A stretch of DNA of 33,427 bases from Lentisphaerota bacterium (GCA_016873655.1 VGWI01000018.1:1-33427), one strand, 5' to 3'; counted from the first letter of the stretch, positions 25,631 through 33,369 are shown. Made by a program: numbers and translations. Notes: generated by a model from the sequence alone, not told the origin.

Positions 25631-26087
25631 AGAGCCGGCGGTTCCATCGTTCGGCAAGCTGCTGGGCATTGACTACGGCCGCAGGCGTATCGGCGTCGCG
25701 GCGAGCGACGAGACCCAATCCATCGCCATGCCGGTCAGGCGCCTCGACGTAAGGAGCGACGACGAGGCCGTGCGTGAGACTGCCCGTGTCGCGGCGGACT
25801 CGGATGCAGTGGGGATAGTCGTGGGCATGCCCGTCAACATGAACGGGACGCACGGCGAAATGGCCGTTGCCGCGGACGGATTTGCGGCGCGGCTCAGGAG
25901 AGTTTCCTGTCTTCCTGTCGTCACATGGGACGAGCGCCTTACCAGCGCCGCGGCTGAGCGCTGCCTTCTTGAAGGCGACATTTCCCGCGGAAGAAGGAAA
26001 GAACTGCGCGACAAACTGGCTGCGCAGATACTGCTCCAGGGATATCTCGATTCGCGCGTGGGCGGATCGGGTTCCGGCGGAGGTTGA
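25617..26087 (+). CDS. ruvX: Putative pre-16S rRNA nuclease (YqgF/RuvX family)
   Basis: A 156-residue RNase-H-fold protein. KLLGIDYGRRRIGVAASDE near the N-terminus carries the first catalytic aspartate (Asp19); VVGMPVNMNGTHGEMA and VTWDERLTSAAAER are the remaining family motifs. The family processes 16S rRNA 5' ends in E. coli (YqgF) and was earlier annotated as a Holliday-junction resolvase. It starts inside manC, overlapping by 14 bases, and ends two bases past the only other candidate (TTG) start of truA, so it is tightly packed. Normal length for the family. Confidence 0.92.
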   Translation: MGSSEEPAVPSFGKLLGIDYGRRRIGVAASDETQSIAMPVRRLDVRSDDEAVRETARVAADSDAVGIVVGMPVNMNGTHGEMAVAADGFAARLRRVSCLPVVTWDERLTSAAAERCLLEGDISRGRRKELRDKLAAQILLQGYLDSRVGGSGSGGG

Positions 26088-26092
26088 GCCCG

Positions 26093-26860
26093 GTGCGCCT
26101 TCGCATGGAAATAGCCTACGACGGCACTGACTTCTACGGCTGGCAGGCCCAGCGTGATCATCGCACCGTGCAAGAGGAGTTGGAGGAGGCGCTTGCGACC
26201 GTTACAGGCGAGACTCCGCGTGTCTTCGGCAGCGGACGCACCGACCAGGGCGTCCATGCCTTGAGGCAGATCGCGCATTTCGACGTGCAGAAGAAGGTTG
26301 ATCCGCGTCGTCTCATGAGGTCGCTGAACGCGGTGCTTTCCCCTGACGTGCGGATAACACGGACAGCCGTTGCCCGTTCCTCGTTCCATGCGCAGTTTGA
26401 CGCCGTTGCCAAGGAATACCGCTACTTCATCTGGAACGGCGAGGTGCCGAGTCCCTTCGATCGGCGCTACCGTGCGCACGTGCGCCGGCCGCTCGATGCG
26501 CCTGCCATGGCGGTGGCAGCCCGAATGCTGGAAGGAGAACATGATTTCGCCGCCTTCACGGCCAACCCGAACCGGAACGTGGAAACCACCGTAAGGTCCA
26601 TTATGAGCCTCACGGTGCACAGCCGCGGGCCGCTCATAGAAATAAGGGCGCTGGGCCGTGGGTTCCTCTACAAGATGGTCAGGAGCCTGGCGGGTTTTCT
26701 CATAAGAGTGGGGGAGGGCGCCGAGAAACCGGCCTCGGCCGGCGGGATACTGGAATCCCGGACCAGAACGGCGAGGGTTCCGACAGCGCCTCCAAACGGC
26801 TTGTTCCTGTGGCGGGTCTACTACCGGGAACCGGCGCCGCGCCGCCGCCAGCGCACATGA
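26093..26860 (+). CDS. truA: tRNA pseudouridine(38-40) synthase
   Basis: A 255-residue TruA. RMEIAYDGTDFYGWQAQ opens the protein, and the catalytic aspartate is Asp51 in GSGRTDQGVHAL. FDAVAKEYRYFIWN and GEHDFAAFTANPN are further family motifs; AGFLIRVGEG lies near the C-terminus. The GTG at 26093 is chosen because GGAGG sits about nine bases upstream; a TTG at 26084 would be only two bases from that ribosome-binding site. The last codons and the TGA stop (26858-26860) fall within the end of repeat copy 2, so the C-terminal tail (RRRQRT) may be shaped by that element. Confidence 0.95.
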   Translation: MRLRMEIAYDGTDFYGWQAQRDHRTVQEELEEALATVTGETPRVFGSGRTDQGVHALRQIAHFDVQKKVDPRRLMRSLNAVLSPDVRITRTAVARSSFHAQFDAVAKEYRYFIWNGEVPSPFDRRYRAHVRRPLDAPAMAVAARMLEGEHDFAAFTANPNRNVETTVRSIMSLTVHSRGPLIEIRALGRGFLYKMVRSLAGFLIRVGEGAEKPASAGGILESRTRTARVPTAPPNGLFLWRVYYREPAPRRRQRT

Positions 26861-26995
26861 TACGTCACCTCATCGACTTACCTTGATCGCCGAATTTGAC
26901 GTGTGTCAACACGCCGCAATCAGGCCCTCTTCGGCAAGCCGTTGATCTGACGCACCCTGCGCCATCTCACGACGAAGAGCATGAATAATGAGCGC
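26853..26995. repeat. Intergenic repeat copy 2 (inverted relative to copy 1)
   Basis: Read on the minus strand from 26995, this 143-bp stretch aligns without gaps to 10245-10387, with 12 mismatches by hand count. It occupies most of the gap between truA and rpe. One end is GCGCTCATTATTCATG, like the copy 1 terminal repeat; the other ends in a shorter, weaker match (GCGCACATGATAC on the plus strand). CGCCAG occurs directly on both sides (26845-26850 and 26992-26997, the latter overlapping the repeat end), a possible but unproven target duplication. Potential hairpins are conserved with copy 1. Confidence 0.8.
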
Positions 26996-27061
26996 CAGGC
27001 CCACGCCCATTCGGTCAGGAATGGCTGGCGTGCCGGCCGCGCTTTTGTCATACTGCGCCGG

Positions 27062-27724
27062 ATGCGAATACGGATACTCCCTTCACTCCTGGCGGCTGAT
27101 TTCGGCAATCTGGAGGCCGCTGCAAGACGAGCTGAAAAGGCCGGAGCGGACGCCCTGCACATCGACGTGATGGATGGGCATTTCGTTCCGAACATCAGCT
27201 TCGGGCCGGGGATCGTGCAGATGGCCAGGCGATGCGTTACGATTCCGCTGAGCGTCCACCTGATGCTGTCGAGACCGGACAAGTACATCTCGCGCTTCAT
27301 CGAAGCAGGCGCTGACGCTTTGCTGATTCACATTGAATCCGAATGCGATGTGCCCTCCGCACTTCGGGAAATACGGAAGCTCGGAGCGGAGCCTGGCATA
27401 ACGCTCAACCCGGCGACGCCGGCGGAAAGCGTTTTCGGCGTTCTGGACGACGTTGACGAAGTGCTCTGTATGACGGTCAACCCGGGCTACGGTGGTCAGT
27501 CGTTCATGCCGTCCGTGTTGCCGAAGATAAGGGATATCCGCGACAGGGCGGGAGAGCGGGTGTCCATTCTTGTTGACGGCGGCATAAACGAATCCACTGC
27601 GCGCGAGTGCGCCGGCAGCGGGGCGGATTCCATGATTGCGGGCACGAGCCTGTTCGGCCTGGGCGACATGGCCGAAGGAATCAGCTCAATGCGGGCGGCA
27701 GCCCTCAAGTCAATGCGCCTCTGA
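27062..27724 (+). CDS. rpe: Ribulose-phosphate 3-epimerase
   Basis: A 220-residue TIM-barrel enzyme interconverting ribulose-5-phosphate and xylulose-5-phosphate in the pentose phosphate pathway. Diagnostic motifs are ILPSLLAADFGNL, HIDVMDGHFVPNISFGP with metal-binding His and Asp, VHLMLSRPDKYI, MTVNPGYGGQSFM and ILVDGGIN. The ATG at 27062 starts exactly at the usual N-terminus; the frame is open from 26981, but those extra codons lie partly in the repeat element. No strong ribosome-binding site is visible. It leads into lepA with a 25-bp gap. Confidence 0.94.
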   Translation: MRIRILPSLLAADFGNLEAAARRAEKAGADALHIDVMDGHFVPNISFGPGIVQMARRCVTIPLSVHLMLSRPDKYISRFIEAGADALLIHIESECDVPSALREIRKLGAEPGITLNPATPAESVFGVLDDVDEVLCMTVNPGYGGQSFMPSVLPKIRDIRDRAGERVSILVDGGINESTARECAGSGADSMIAGTSLFGLGDMAEGISSMRAAALKSMRL

Positions 27725-27749
27725 CCAACTTTGCCCGGAATGGAACGAG

Positions 27750-29564
27750 ATGATATCAATAGAACATGTTAGGAACTTCTGCATCATCGCCCATATTGAC
27801 CACGGCAAGTCCACACTGGCCGACAGGCTGCTCCAGTTGACCGGCACTATCGAGGAACGTGACTTCAGGGCGCAGGTGTTGGACGGCATGGACTTGGAAC
27901 GGGAGCGGGGCATCACGATCAAGTCGCATCCCGTCACGATGAACTACAGGCTCCCGGACGGGACAGCGTACACGCTCAACCTGATAGACACGCCGGGACA
28001 CGTTGATTTCGCCTACGAGGTGTCCCGCAGCATGGCGGCGTGCGAGGGGGCTGTGCTTGTTGTCGATGCAGGGCAGGGTGTCGAGGCGCAAACGGTGGCA
28101 AACGCTTTCATGGCGATGGAACGGGGACTCGAGATCATCCCGGTGATAAACAAGGTTGACCTGCCGAGCGCCAACGTTGATGCCACGGTGAAGCAGATAG
28201 AGGACATCCTGGCCATCCCGTTCGATGAGCCACTCCTGGTCAGCGCCAAGACTGGACAGGGCATCCAGGATGTGATGGACGCGATCGTGCGCCGTGTGCC
28301 GCCGCCGAAGACGTCGTCCGATCCGGCGGAAGCCAGGCCCAGGGCTCTGGTGTTTGATTCGGTGTACGACGCGTTCAGGGGCGTCGTGACCTACGTGCGA
28401 GTGTTTGACGGAACTCTGTCGGTTGGCGACAAGGTCCGGATGCTCGGCACGGGGGTCGATACGTACCTCAAGGAAGTGGGCATTTTCAAGCCGGCCGCGG
28501 TGCCGACGAAGATCTTGACCGCCGGCGATGTCGGTTATTTAGTCGGGACAATAAAGTCGCCGTCGGAGATCCGCATCGGCGATACCGTGACGCTTGCCGA
28601 CAGGGCGTCAACGGAGCCGCTGCCTGGCTTCCGCGAGGTCCATCCGATGGTGTTCTGCGGACTGTATCCGATCGACTCCAACGAATACGAGAAGGTGCGC
28701 CAGGGGCTTGAGAAGCTTTGCCTGAACGACTCATCCGTGCAGTACCGCTCGGAAACCTCTGCCGCGCTCGGGTTCGGATTCCGGTGCGGTTTCCTGGGGC
28801 TCCTTCACATGGAGGTCGTGCAGGAGCGGCTCCGTCGCGAGTTCGACCTGGACATCATCGGCACGACGCCCGGAGTCGTCTACAGGGTCCACCAGCGGGA
28901 CGGCAGCGTCGTCGAAGTGGACAACCCAGTGCTTCTGCCGGATCCGGCCCTGATCGAGTTGATAGAGGAGCCGATGATCAAGGCGTTCATCATCTGCCAC
29001 AATGAAAACATCGGCGACCTTCTGAAGCTGGTGATGGACCGCCGCGGCGAAGTCACCAAGACCGAATCGCTGGACACGTTGCGGGTGATGATGACTGCCC
29101 GGATGCCTCTTAACGAGATACTGACCGACTTCCATGACTGTCTTAAGAGCATAAGCCACGGGTACGCCTCCATGGATTACGAGCACAGCGGGTACCAGGA
29201 TAGCGACATAGTGCGGATGGACATACTGCTCAACGGAGAACCGGTGGACGCTTTTTCATGCATGGTGCACAGGAGCAAGGCTGCGACTCGTGGCCGGCAG
29301 ATATGCAAGGCGCTTGCGGATTCAATCCCGTCGCACATGTTCACTATCCCTGTTCAGGCTGCATTAGGTAGAACGATCATCGCAAGGGAGACAATCAGGC
29401 AGTTCCGCAAGGACGTCACGGCGAAGCTGTACGGCGGGGACGTGACTCGAAAGCGAAAGCTCCTGGAGAAACAGAAGGCCGGGAAAAAGCGGATGAAACA
29501 GTTCGGGAAAGTGAACGTTCCCCAGAAGGCATTCATCTCTGTGCTGAAATCGGGTGGGGCATGA
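27750..29564 (+). CDS. lepA: Elongation factor 4 (LepA)
   Basis: A 604-residue translational GTPase that acts on the ribosome. The G-domain motifs are clear: HIDHGKSTLADRLL (G1), ERERGITIKS (G2), DTPGHVDF (G3), NKVDLPSA (G4) and SAKTG (G5). Domain II and the LepA-specific C-terminal domain follow, ending in KRKLLEKQKAGKKRMKQFGKVNVPQKAFISVLK, the characteristic basic tail. The ATG at 27750 puts ISIEHVRNFCIIAHIDHGKST at the N-terminus as usual; a longer frame would overlap rpe. The stop overlaps lepB by four bases, the familiar lepA-lepB arrangement. Confidence 0.97.
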   Translation: MISIEHVRNFCIIAHIDHGKSTLADRLLQLTGTIEERDFRAQVLDGMDLERERGITIKSHPVTMNYRLPDGTAYTLNLIDTPGHVDFAYEVSRSMAACEGAVLVVDAGQGVEAQTVANAFMAMERGLEIIPVINKVDLPSANVDATVKQIEDILAIPFDEPLLVSAKTGQGIQDVMDAIVRRVPPPKTSSDPAEARPRALVFDSVYDAFRGVVTYVRVFDGTLSVGDKVRMLGTGVDTYLKEVGIFKPAAVPTKILTAGDVGYLVGTIKSPSEIRIGDTVTLADRASTEPLPGFREVHPMVFCGLYPIDSNEYEKVRQGLEKLCLNDSSVQYRSETSAALGFGFRCGFLGLLHMEVVQERLRREFDLDIIGTTPGVVYRVHQRDGSVVEVDNPVLLPDPALIELIEEPMIKAFIICHNENIGDLLKLVMDRRGEVTKTESLDTLRVMMTARMPLNEILTDFHDCLKSISHGYASMDYEHSGYQDSDIVRMDILLNGEPVDAFSCMVHRSKAATRGRQICKALADSIPSHMFTIPVQAALGRTIIARETIRQFRKDVTAKLYGGDVTRKRKLLEKQKAGKKRMKQFGKVNVPQKAFISVLKSGGA

Positions 29565-30742
29565 TCGCCGGCTATCTTGCAGCCAGACGGGCAAGGAAGC
29601 ACGCCGCGAACCTGCTGCGGCACGCGGTTCACCTGAAGAACATGCGCGGCGACCTTCTCTGTCCGGAAGACCTGGCGAGGCTGCATTCAATCATCGGAAG
29701 GCTACGTGCTGCTGCGGCGCAGAAGGACCTATCCGGAATCGGCGATGCGAACAGCGAAGCAGAGGAAGTGATCCTGCAGCTTGCGCCGAAACGCGGCTCC
29801 GCCGTACTCCGCGAGAACATGGAAATGCTCTTCGTCGCGGTGGCTGTGGCAATGGCATTCCGGTCGTACTTCATGCAGCCGTTCAAGATCCCGACAGGTT
29901 CTATGCAGCCGACGCTGTACGGGGTGCACAGCCGGATGCAGGACCATCCGGGGTGGACCGACCGGGTGCCCTGTAAGGCCGTGAAATGGCTGGTCACCGG
30001 AGAATGGTATCGCGAGGTCAGGGTAGGGGCATCCGTATCGGACCATTGGCCGTTCAAGCCGGTAAAGTACCTTCTCACACGCAGGTGGTACCGTCCGTTA
30101 AGAGGGAGCGCTCCACTGCTCGGCCCCTTCACCTCCGAGGCCACAAAGCCGGAGTCATTCATCTTCGTGGTGGGGCCGAACCGTTACGATATCCCGAAGG
30201 ACGCAGTCATGCGGGGTGAGCTGGCAGTTATGCCCGGCCAGTATGTGCAGGAAGGCGACCTGCTCTGGCGCGGTGTTGTAACATCCGGCGACCATCTCTT
30301 TGTGAACCGTGTGGCATGGAACTTCACTCGTCCGTCACGCGGCGATGTCGCTGTCTTTTCGACCAGCGGCATACACGACCTGATTCAAGGCACCCACTAC
30401 ATCAAGCGTCTCATCGGGCTTCCCGGTGAGACAGTTTCCGTGGATCCTCCCGAGGTCTTGGTTGACGGTCGGCCGGTTGAAGTTCCCGAGTCAGTCGGCC
30501 GGATCAGCAGGCGGGAACCCGGATACGAGTTCGGCTGGACCCTCGCGACGTCGCCTGATGCCATCCTTCGCCGTCCAGGCGACTCGTTGCGAATTGGGGC
30601 TGCTTCGTACTTCGTTCTTGGCGACAACACCGTGAACAGTCGTGACGGCCGCTACTGGGGCACGGTTCCCGACAGGAATCTGGTCGGACCGGCGTTCGTC
30701 GTCTACTGGCCAATCTCAAAGCGGTGGGGCCTCATCCGATAG
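29561..30742 (+). CDS. lepB: Signal peptidase I with large insert
   Basis: A 393-residue type I signal peptidase removing signal peptides at the outer face of the inner membrane. A cytoplasmic N-terminal part of about 85 residues is followed by a membrane helix at about 89-105, then the catalytic serine Ser114 in KIPTGSMQPTLYG. The catalytic lysine is Lys282 in HYIKRLIGLPGE, and LGDNTVNSRDGRYWG is the last conserved box. The serine-lysine separation is about 168 residues, against about 55 in E. coli, because of an insert at roughly 120-240. That insert holds two similar segments (VKWLVTGEWYREVR and VKYLLTRRWYRPLR). The start overlaps lepA (ATGA). Confidence 0.94.
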   Translation: MIAGYLAARRARKHAANLLRHAVHLKNMRGDLLCPEDLARLHSIIGRLRAAAAQKDLSGIGDANSEAEEVILQLAPKRGSAVLRENMEMLFVAVAVAMAFRSYFMQPFKIPTGSMQPTLYGVHSRMQDHPGWTDRVPCKAVKWLVTGEWYREVRVGASVSDHWPFKPVKYLLTRRWYRPLRGSAPLLGPFTSEATKPESFIFVVGPNRYDIPKDAVMRGELAVMPGQYVQEGDLLWRGVVTSGDHLFVNRVAWNFTRPSRGDVAVFSTSGIHDLIQGTHYIKRLIGLPGETVSVDPPEVLVDGRPVEVPESVGRISRREPGYEFGWTLATSPDAILRRPGDSLRIGAASYFVLGDNTVNSRDGRYWGTVPDRNLVGPAFVVYWPISKRWGLIR

Positions 30743-31218
30743 GTATCGCGCGCACCGGACTCCGCCTGTAAAGGCCGGGAGCCGCGTCCAGACAGGTTCG
30801 CTTGCTCCTGGCATTACGGCGGTCCAGCGTAAATAAGCCAGACTGAATCTCGCAGATCAATTCTCGCAATCCTCGGGGTTACGGCACGTCGCATAATATA
30901 TCTTATGTCTACTCATGATGCGGCCCGGCCACAAAATGTGGGGTTCGGGATGGCTGTAAGGCTGTCTGACACACGAATACAAGAAGACCGTTCTGGGCCG
31001 CGGCATGGCAAACAGCAAAGCCTGCGACCGGAATCCCGTCTACGTCTTGGCCGGAGGCAAGTGTGTCGAGCCGTGGGCGCGCGATGATGGTGTTTGAACG
31101 GTCGTGATAAGCGCCAGGAATGTAGACGTTCGGTTCTCGGATGGCGTACATGCAGAACCTCAGTGACACGGCGAGTCAGAATCGCGCAGCCAGAATTGCT
31201 GGCCGTGGCGTGTCGCAG
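30743..31218. other. 476-bp region between lepB and the GspC-like gene
   Basis: Convergent intergenic stretch with no confident gene. It holds an AT-rich inverted repeat CATAA-N6-TTATG at 30892-30907 and a small hairpin GCCAG-AATTG-CTGGC near 31189-31203, just past the GspC-like stop on the minus strand, possibly part of a terminator without a T-tract. Two overlapping short ORFs on opposite strands (30905-31087 plus; 30909-31151 minus) occupy its middle. No tRNA or other structured RNA could be recognised. Confidence 0.4.
30909..31151 (-). CDS. Possible small hypothetical protein
   Basis: An 80-residue frame starting at ATG 31151, with a fairly protein-like composition (YAIREPNVYIPGAYHD, VDGIPVAGFAVCHAAAQNGLLVFV) and moderate third-position GC. 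It lies downstream of the GspC-like gene on the same strand. I do not recognise it; no strong ribosome-binding site was seen, and it may be a gene remnant or chance. Reported at low confidence as the better of the two overlapping ORFs here. Confidence 0.2.
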   Translation of the reverse strand: MYAIREPNVYIPGAYHDRSNTIIARPRLDTLASGQDVDGIPVAGFAVCHAAAQNGLLVFVCQTALQPSRTPHFVAGPHHE

Positions 31219-32133
31219 CTAGCGGACCTCGTAGACCAGTCGCATGTCCTGTCCGTCGCGGTCAACGTCGAGCACGAAGACGTTTGCCTTGTCCTGGACG
31301 AACTGCGAGATCAGGAACTCAGCGCGGCGTCGGCTGCTCATTTCTATCGAGTTCGCCTTCCTGACGATGTCGCCTTCGCGCAGGCCCACTGAGTCGAAGA
31401 ATTCCTTCTCGCCCTCTATTCCGAGCCTGTACCCATTTATGCGGCGGTTCTCGCCATACACCGGCTTCAGAGAGTCGAATACGGCGACAAGCCGCTCAGG
31501 GCTGTCTCGAAGGGTGCTGTAGTAATCAACGAGCGCCTTTCTGCTGTAGACCCATCGGTTCTCACCCGTGCGAACTCCGCCGAACGCGTCGGGCGATCCA
31601 GGAATGCCTGACGATGCAGCGCCGACTAACCCGGTGGAATCGTGTGACACGGCTTCCGCTGTCGGCCCCGAGAAAGTAAGGAGCAGGTCCTCTTCGACGC
31701 TGCCGAGTTTCACGACCACCTTGTCAGCGGAAATTCTCACTATGACGGCATCTCCGATTGCGCTGCCTTCGGAGACGACGTGTTGTGCTCTTGCCGACAA
31801 CTCGTCAATTACCGCGCGTCTGTGTTCGGTACCGTCGTCGTCGCCATCCGCCGTAAACGTTCCGGCCAGCCGGAACCGTTGGGAGACGGGCCCGCCTTGC
31901 AAGGTGCCGGCCCCCACCCCGCCGAAGACGCCGGCATTCAGACTGCCTGGAAGGAAGGGCGTGACCCAGTCAGACGACGACATACGTTCGCGCTGAGCCG
32001 CGTTCTCCTGCATGCCTGACGCGACTTCAGCAGAACGCCGCAAGAGGAATACGGAGACCGCCGCGGAGGCGGCGAGAATCAGGGCCCCAGCGCCTGGTCT
32101 GAAAAAGAATGAGTGTCGGTTGACGGGAGTCAT
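31219..32133 (-). CDS. Type II secretion GspC-like protein with PDZ domain
   Basis: A 304-residue protein with an N-terminal membrane helix (about 14-31), a low-complexity spacer, and a GspC homology region (FRLAGTFTADGDDDGTEHRRAVIDE, then GSAIGDAVIVRISADKVVVKLGSVEEDLLLTF). The C-terminal PDZ-type domain from about residue 225 reads GYRLGIEGEKEFFDSVGLREGDIVRKANSIEM. In type II secretion GspC links the inner-membrane platform to the outer-membrane secretin. No other gsp gene is in the window. The ATG at 32133 is the only start that keeps the membrane helix, yet it lies inside the 3' end of the RNase P RNA gene and has no good ribosome-binding site. Family assignment is by pattern and not fully secure. 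Confidence 0.72.
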   Translation of the reverse strand: MTPVNRHSFFFRPGAGALILAASAAVSVFLLRRSAEVASGMQENAAQRERMSSSDWVTPFLPGSLNAGVFGGVGAGTLQGGPVSQRFRLAGTFTADGDDDGTEHRRAVIDELSARAQHVVSEGSAIGDAVIVRISADKVVVKLGSVEEDLLLTFSGPTAEAVSHDSTGLVGAASSGIPGSPDAFGGVRTGENRWVYSRKALVDYYSTLRDSPERLVAVFDSLKPVYGENRRINGYRLGIEGEKEFFDSVGLREGDIVRKANSIEMSSRRRAEFLISQFVQDKANVFVLDVDRDGQDMRLVYEVR

Positions 32134-32512
32134 AAGCCGGATTCTGTATCCGAATGAACGGACCCGGTCATTTGTCTGATGCGATCTACCCGGAACTGTG
32201 CTCCAGACGTCTGAGACGCCGGGAGACCGGAGCGGGCAGCTCCCAGTCCCCTATTTGATCTTGCTCCGGACGGGGCTTGCCTTGCGGCCTTCATCGCTGT
32301 CGGCCCGGTGGTCTCTTACACCACCTTTTCACCCTTACCCCTGTGCTCCCTGGAGAGCACGGGGGCGGTCTGTTTTCTGTGGCGCTATCCGTCTCTTCCG
32401 CTTCACCGGAAAAGCCCCCGCTTGCGCGGGGCATCCTGCCCTTCGGAGTCCGGACTTTCCTCCACCGACGCATTGAGCGCAGGCAGCGACCGGTCATCCC
32501 GTCAACCGACAC
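32113..32512 (-). ncRNA. rnpB: RNase P RNA, bacterial class A
   Basis: The catalytic RNA that matures tRNA 5' ends. On the minus strand the conserved P4 5' segment GAGGAAAGTCCGGACTCC is followed by GAAGGGCAGGATGCCC. Next come GGGTAAGGGTGAAAAGGTGG, with GTAAGAGACCACC just after it. GTCCGGAGCAAGATCAAATA comes later, and ACAGAATCCGGCTTA is the conserved 3' segment pairing in P4. The ends are set by a perfect 16-bp P1 helix: GTGTCGGTTGACGGGA at 32512-32497 pairs with TCCCGTCAACCGACAC at 32128-32113, giving a 400-nt RNA. It begins four bases after the zinc-ribbon gene's stop and overlaps the first seven codons of the GspC-like gene. Mature ends may be slightly shorter. Confidence 0.95.
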
Positions 32513-32515
32513 AAC

Positions 32516-33205
32516 TCAGTATACCAGGCGCCCGCAGTAACTGCACTTCACCATTTCAGCCTGCTTGCGGGCGTCGTGAACTACGAACCGGGGCACCTTC
32601 ATGTGGCAACCCCCGCAGACGCCGTCCTCTATCGGCACCAGCGCCAGGTCGCGCCTGGAGAAGATGGTCCGGTATGTCGATAGCCAGACCGGGTCAATCA
32701 ATGCGGCCTTCTGCTCACGTTCCGCCTTGAACTTCGATATTTCAGACTCGATCTCCACAAGCTTTGCTTCCCAAGTATGTATGTCCTTGCGTATGACGGC
32801 CTCTTCGGACGCCAGGCTGGATCGCGAGTTTTCAACGGAGGTCTTTGCCTCCTCCGTTTCCTGCATGAGGACGAGTTCCCGGTCCTCCAGTCCGTTGATC
32901 TGGGCCTCTATCCCCGAGATTTCGTCCTGTATGGCCTTGAATTCCTTGTTGGTCTTGAGATCCATCTGCTGCATCCGAAGCTTCTTGATCTTCTCGCGAA
33001 GGCACCCCGCGTCGACTTCGATGTCCTTTACCGCGGCCTGCTTCGTCTTCAGGTAATCCTCCGCCGCCTTCACGGCTGCGCGGTGACCGTCAAGTCTGGA
33101 TTCCTCAAGCGCCTTTCGCGCCGGGATGTCCGATTGCAGCCGCTCCAGCTCTCGAATGCGGCAGTCCGTTTCTTGCAGGGAAAGCAGATTCTCAATTTGG
33201 CTCAC
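32516..33205 (-). CDS. Coiled-coil protein with C4-type zinc ribbon
   Basis: A 229-residue protein of the C4-type zinc-ribbon/CT398-like family. Residues about 1-165 form a long antiparallel coiled coil (heptad-rich, with MDLKTNKEFKAIQDEI, a conserved turn). The C-terminal zinc ribbon has Cys197 and Cys200 (CGGC) and Cys221 and Cys224 (CSYC). Family members have been proposed to be adaptor-like and to associate with RNA- or secretion-related factors, but the function is not established. The start is a GTG at 33205, with GGGGGA about 11 bases before; a sigma-70-like promoter lies at 33257-33286. The stop is four bases from the rnpB 5' end. Confidence 0.88.
   Translation of the reverse strand: MSQIENLLSLQETDCRIRELERLQSDIPARKALEESRLDGHRAAVKAAEDYLKTKQAAVKDIEVDAGCLREKIKKLRMQQMDLKTNKEFKAIQDEISGIEAQINGLEDRELVLMQETEEAKTSVENSRSSLASEEAVIRKDIHTWEAKLVEIESEISKFKAEREQKAALIDPVWLSTYRTIFSRRDLALVPIEDGVCGGCHMKVPRFVVHDARKQAEMVKCSYCGRLVY
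32518..32526 (-). promoter_or_regulatory. Extended -10 promoter of rnpB
   Basis: On the minus strand TGGTATACT is an extended -10 (TGn plus TATACT) located in the final codons of the zinc-ribbon gene. Transcription would start about six bases downstream, at the G at 32512 that opens the P1 helix. A -35 match is weak, as expected for an extended -10. Confidence 0.6.
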
Positions 33206-33256
33206 GGTCCGTTGGTCCCCCAGCGATCCGACAATCGGCTGTCGTCAAGGACGCCG

Positions 33257-33286
33257 ACAATAACGTCGCTGAGGTTCTCCTGTCAA
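33257..33286 (-). promoter_or_regulatory. Sigma-70-type promoter of the zinc-ribbon gene
   Basis: On the minus strand a perfect -35, TTGACA (33286-33281), and TATTGT (33262-33257, four of six consensus bases) are 18 bases apart. Transcription would begin near 33250, giving a leader of about 45 bases before the GTG at 33205. An inverted repeat CGACA-N6-TGTCG at 33229-33244 falls in that leader. Confidence 0.6.
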
Positions 33287-33369
33287 CATCGAGGAGGATG
33301 GAAGATAGCGGTCGGGTGCATGACGGATTTCTAGCAAAGAGCGAAAGAAGGGCTTGCATTGGCCATAGG

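Noticed and set aside
30790-30830. Possible tRNA T-arm (CAGG TTCG ... CCTG)
   Set aside because: No anticodon arm, D arm or acceptor stem can be built around it.
30905-31087. 60-codon plus-strand frame after lepB
   Set aside because: Arginine/glutamine-rich, no ribosome-binding site, and overlaps a more protein-like frame on the other strand.
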